Part shown: piece by piece, positions 40,671 through 43,624 of the stretch
Layout of the letters: each line of letters starts with the position of its first letter
Numbering within the stretch: the first letter of the stretch is position 1
The notes under the pieces: model-generated
The model's input: only the letters and a program-made list of their open reading frames with translations
Database searches by the model: none
Told to the model about the DNA's origin: nothing
Assembly: GCA_019234815.1 (NCBI GenBank)
Contig: JAFALA010000006.1
Location: 1-43,624 of the forward strand
From: Burkholderiaceae bacterium
GTDB taxonomy: Bacteria > Pseudomonadota > Gammaproteobacteria > Burkholderiales > Burkholderiaceae_C
Direction of reading: 5' to 3'
DNA length: 43,624 nt
Program-made: the position numbers and the translations under genes

Positions 40671-42904
40671 AGCGAAGCCAGCAGGGAGAAGAAGGTTTGA
40701 AGGACGGCGGCGATGTCCGCGCCCCAACGGCGCGAGGCGCTGCGGTCGGCATCCAGCGCGCGGCTGCCCTTGAGCACCTCGGCGTTCAGCGTGTTGCGAT
40801 CGTGCGGATCGATCTGGGCCGACACGGCCTTGACCGGCTTGATCCAGATCCATCGGTGCCAGGGTTCGTCGTCCCGCAGGTGCACGGTTTCCACGCTGTC
40901 GTCGGCAAACCTGACCACGATCTCCTGGTCCACCGGCACGCCGCGGCGGCGCACGGTCAGCGTGGTGCGGAAGGGGTAGGGTCCCGTGCCCGGCTTGGCG
41001 TCGGGGTGCGCCTTGTCCCATTGCTCGCGCGCGCGTTCGACTTGCTCGTCGAGATCTTCCTGCCGCAGCTCAAGCCACTTGCCGTCTTGCTGCGAGGTGC
41101 CGGGCTGGGGCAGTTCCTCGACGCTGGTGAAGGTGTCGATGCGATCGTCCACGGGCCTGACGTGGTAGGCCTGCTGCTCGAACACCGCGTTCACGAGCTC
41201 GGGCTTGCCGCTGGCCTCGGCCAGCGCGTCGCGCAGGTCGGCAATGTCGGGGTGGCGGAATTTCCAGCGCTGGTAGTAGAGCTTGAAGGCCTTTTCCATC
41301 ACCGGCTTGCCCAGCGCGTCCTCAAGGTCGCGCAGGGTCGTGGAGGTACGCATGTAGACCGAGGCATAGCCCATGCTGCTCAAGCGGTCCCAGGAGTTGC
41401 CGCCGAGCGGATCGCTGGGCTCGTGGCGCATGGCGGCGATGCGGTCCCGCGTGAAGCCGGTAGACGAGAGGTTCAGGCCCAACTGCTTCATGAACGGCGT
41501 GGACAAGGACCAGGCCTGCCCCAGGTCGCGCATCATTCGCATGTCCCAATACTGATTCAGGCCTTCGTCCAGCATCGGCTCCTCGAATTCGTTGGAGCCC
41601 AGGATGCCGTAGAAATACCCGTGGCCGAACTCATGGATGACCGTGAAGTCCAGCGAACTGCGGTCCGCCGTGCCGGGCCTGGGGTCGGCATCGGCTTCCG
41701 CGGTGAAGAAGGTCGGGTACTCCATGCCGCCGGCTTCTTCGGCGTTGAAGGGTGGAATCACCGCCGTGACGGTCTTGTAGGGGTAGGGCCCCAAGGTCTT
41801 GGAAAAGTACGCCAGCGAATCGAGGGTGGCCTTCAGCACGGGTGCGGCGCTAGCCTCATATTCGGGCGGGTACAGCACCTTGACCTTGACGACCGGACTG
41901 CCTTCGCCCCGGTACTCACCCTCCAGCGGCTTGGCGGTGCGCTTGTCCGCGGTCCAGGCGAAATCGTGCACGTCGTCCTGCAGGAACCGGTGCGTGATCA
42001 GGCCCGGCAGGTCCATGTTGGTCTCGACCTCTTCGCCGGTGGCGCCGACGGTGTACTCCTTGGGCACGCTGATCCTGACGTCATAGCTGCCATAGTCGGC
42101 GTAGAACTCGCTGAGCGTGTGGAACTCGTGCGCGTTCCAGCGCACGGTCTTGGCTCCGCGCTCTCCCGGCAGTTCCAGCACGGCGATCTTGGGGAACCAT
42201 TGGCCGACCAGATGGAAGCTGCCGAAGTAGCCGGTGCGCTCGATCACGCGCGGCAGCTGGTCGTGAAAGGGGATCTCCAGCGTCGTGCTGGCACCGGGCG
42301 CCACGGCCTCCGGCAGGTCCAGGCGCACCACGGTGTGGTCGGTGCTGCTGCCGCCGTCCGGGTGCACGAACCAGGTCGGCACCCGGGCCTCGCCCTGTTT
42401 GACCTCGCCCAGCGCGACATGGCCCCATTCGCCATCCTTGATGCTGACGTCGGAGCGCACGCCGAAGTCCAGGTTGCGCTTCTCCGTGAAATAGGTCGAG
42501 TTCGCGTGCTCGAACGCGTTCAGGTACAGGTGCAGGTAGACCGCCTTGACCGGCTGGGCGCTGCGGTTGCGCCAGGTCAGGTGTTCGAGGCCGTCGATCT
42601 CGTGCGTCTGCGGGTTCAGCTTGGCGTTGATGGCGTAGCGCACCACGCGGTCCGACAAGGTGGCATCGCTGTCCTTGCGCGGCCCGCCCCAGGCTTGCGG
42701 GCTGCTGGGTTCGTGCACGGCTGCCGCATGGGGCTCGGCCAGGGGGATGCCGTCGGGAGACGGCGGCGCCACGGGGTCGGCGGCCTGAGGCGCTGCGGCG
42801 GCTTGCACGGCCGCCGTGTCCTGTCCGCAAGCAACCAGAAGAACGGCGCTGGCGGCGGCGAGGCCGAGCACCACGGATCTGAGACTACGAAGTCGCAATG
42901 GCAT
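40667..42904 (-). CDS. M1 family metallopeptidase, lipoprotein
   Basis: A 745-aa zinc aminopeptidase-like protein. The start at 42904 gives MPLRLRSLRSVVLGLAAASAVLLVACG, a lipoprotein signal with lipobox LVAC. The active site is HEFGHGYFYGILGSNEF (around residue 420), with the third zinc ligand Glu exactly 18 residues after the HEFGH (LDEGLNQYW); the exopeptidase motif GGMEY precedes it. The N-terminal beta domain has the typical LNPQTHEIDGLEHLTWRNRSAQPVKAVYLHLYLNAF start. It is likely attached to a membrane facing the periplasm. A long opposite-strand frame is a shadow. Confidence 0.93.
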   Translation of the reverse strand: MPLRLRSLRSVVLGLAAASAVLLVACGQDTAAVQAAAAPQAADPVAPPSPDGIPLAEPHAAAVHEPSSPQAWGGPRKDSDATLSDRVVRYAINAKLNPQTHEIDGLEHLTWRNRSAQPVKAVYLHLYLNAFEHANSTYFTEKRNLDFGVRSDVSIKDGEWGHVALGEVKQGEARVPTWFVHPDGGSSTDHTVVRLDLPEAVAPGASTTLEIPFHDQLPRVIERTGYFGSFHLVGQWFPKIAVLELPGERGAKTVRWNAHEFHTLSEFYADYGSYDVRISVPKEYTVGATGEEVETNMDLPGLITHRFLQDDVHDFAWTADKRTAKPLEGEYRGEGSPVVKVKVLYPPEYEASAAPVLKATLDSLAYFSKTLGPYPYKTVTAVIPPFNAEEAGGMEYPTFFTAEADADPRPGTADRSSLDFTVIHEFGHGYFYGILGSNEFEEPMLDEGLNQYWDMRMMRDLGQAWSLSTPFMKQLGLNLSSTGFTRDRIAAMRHEPSDPLGGNSWDRLSSMGYASVYMRTSTTLRDLEDALGKPVMEKAFKLYYQRWKFRHPDIADLRDALAEASGKPELVNAVFEQQAYHVRPVDDRIDTFTSVEELPQPGTSQQDGKWLELRQEDLDEQVERAREQWDKAHPDAKPGTGPYPFRTTLTVRRRGVPVDQEIVVRFADDSVETVHLRDDEPWHRWIWIKPVKAVSAQIDPHDRNTLNAEVLKGSRALDADRSASRRWGADIAAVLQTFFSLLASL

Positions 42905-42995
42905 GGAATTCTCTTTGGTACAGCGAGAAAGGTGGCAATTCTGGGTCTGCTGGGGGCCGGAGACAAAAGTCATCGCCCCTGGTGTGGCTCGGGGT

Positions 42996-43142
42996 TTATA
43001 CGCACGGCGCGGCGGCGATGCATTCGATCTCGACCCGCGCCCCTAGGGCCAGCCCGTTGCAGCCCGGCGCGCTGCGAGCAGGCATGGGCAGGTTGCCGAA
43101 GCACTCGCGATAGACGGTGTTGCAGGCCGGCCGCCTGTCCAT
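42996..43142 (-). pseudogene. RidA-like C-terminal fragment
   Basis: The frame reads TVYRECFGNLPMPARSAPGCNGLALGARVEIECIAAAP and matches the end of RidA/YjgF/L-PSP proteins (Y-R-x-x-F, P-A-R-S, G-A-x-V-E-I-E-x-I-A). The N-terminal two thirds are missing. Upstream, in another frame, a signal-peptide-like start (MLHTWAFAVCASLAGAPSAWA, start near 43227) runs into it. So 42996-43250 is a mosaic of broken genes. Confidence 0.7.
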
Positions 43143-43249
43143 GGATCTGCACCGTGTAGTCGACAGCCCAGGCCGACGGCGCGCCTGCCAGGCTTGCGCA
43201 GACCGCGAAGGCCCATGTGTGCAGCATTTGGCGGCAGGCGATGTTGTCC

Positions 43250-43624
43250 AATTACTTTGACGCCAAGTTGCGAGAACATGCGGACGCGTGACAGGTCCTG
43301 CCCCAGCATCAGGGTGTTCTGGAAGCCGCAGATCACGCCCACCTGGCCTTGGGATTTTGCGGCATCCAGATCGGATAGATCGCAGATCTTGCGCAAAGTA
43401 CGCGCATGTTGGCGGATGAATGAATCCCAGCAGGCAATGTCGCGCACCGTTGCTTCGAAAGGCCCGGCCTCTCCGGCCACATGGCCCAGGGTGATGTTGA
43501 CGGCAGTCAAGCCGGAAGCCAGCGCTTCGCGCAGCGGGCGTTCGTCCACGGCGCCCGCGCGTTGCGCGTAGGCGTTCGAGAGATTGGCGCTGTCGGCTTC
43601 CAGCATCAGGTTGGGGTTGTCGAG
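43250..43624 (-). pseudogene. Membrane dipeptidase (M19), broken and running off the window
   Basis: The frame, open at the window edge, reads LDNPNLMLEADSANLSNAYAQRAGAVDERPL..., then CDLSDLDAAKSQGQVGVICGFQNTLMLGQDLSRVRMFSQLGVKVI, as in M19 renal dipeptidase-like proteins (normally ~350 aa). At about 43250 the match ends and is replaced by unrelated residues from the RidA-like mosaic. So two thirds of the enzyme, including most metal ligands, are missing: a deletion joint. The 5' part lies outside the window. Confidence 0.75.

Noticed and set aside
40697-43159. An 820-codon plus-strand frame opposite the M1 peptidase gene
   Set aside because: The opposite strand encodes an M1 peptidase with a complete zinc site and lipobox; the plus-strand translation is Val/Gly/His-rich without any family pattern.
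1-43624. CRISPR arrays, transposase genes and IS ends
   Set aside because: No regularly spaced repeats of CRISPR size and no transposase-like proteins were seen. The only retroelement is the group II intron.

Overview
The window reads as a high-GC betaproteobacterial chromosome, order Burkholderiales (the family is uncertain; tadA next to an LD-carboxypeptidase and ihfA next to a MerR gene followed by tRNA-Pro would fit Comamonadaceae or Alcaligenaceae). It carries an integrative and conjugative element (ICE) of Tn4371 type between two stretches of ordinary chromosome. Everything here comes from reading the sequence; no database search was possible.

Left flank (1-1044): ihfA, a MerR-type regulator, tRNA-Pro(GGG) with its own promoter, and an intrinsic terminator whose tail reads TTTTTCAT. 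One base later a complete group IIC intron begins (1045-2892) with its reverse transcriptase/maturase.

Element, maintenance part (2893-9879): a long gene-free stretch with hairpins and a duplicated ~110-bp unit, DUF736, a divergent XRE regulator and DUF2958 gene around a large palindromic intergenic region, DUF2285, an AlpA-like HTH protein, a plasmid-type RepA followed by three iterons, ParA, a small RHH-like protein, DUF2840 and the TraF peptidase. Transfer part: a VirD2-like relaxase (10316-12298) preceded by a candidate oriT, then, after a cargo insertion, LysR, an EexN lipoprotein, TraG and an overlapping gene run trbBCDEJKLFGI plus DUF2274 (19321-33045). No integrase is visible anywhere, so the copy looks unable to excise by itself.

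Cargo 1 (12313-19161), between relaxase and LysR/traG, holds small redox and detoxification-type units: TetR divergent from an aldo/keto reductase, a metallo-beta-lactamase-fold hydrolase, a small secreted peptide, a LysR regulator, two paralogous NTF2-fold proteins, a possible CutA-like protein, HxlR and a short-chain dehydrogenase. Cargo 2 or right junction (33046-37738) holds another SnoaL/LysR divergent pair, a secreted DJ-1/PfpI protein, a truncated GlxA-like gene and a frameshifted AraC gene, so this end is decaying.

Right flank (37980-43624): a small membrane protein, tadA and an LD-carboxypeptidase in an overlapping operon; convergent to them a lipoprotein M1 metallopeptidase and a membrane protein; then fragments of a RidA-like gene and an M19 dipeptidase that runs off the window.
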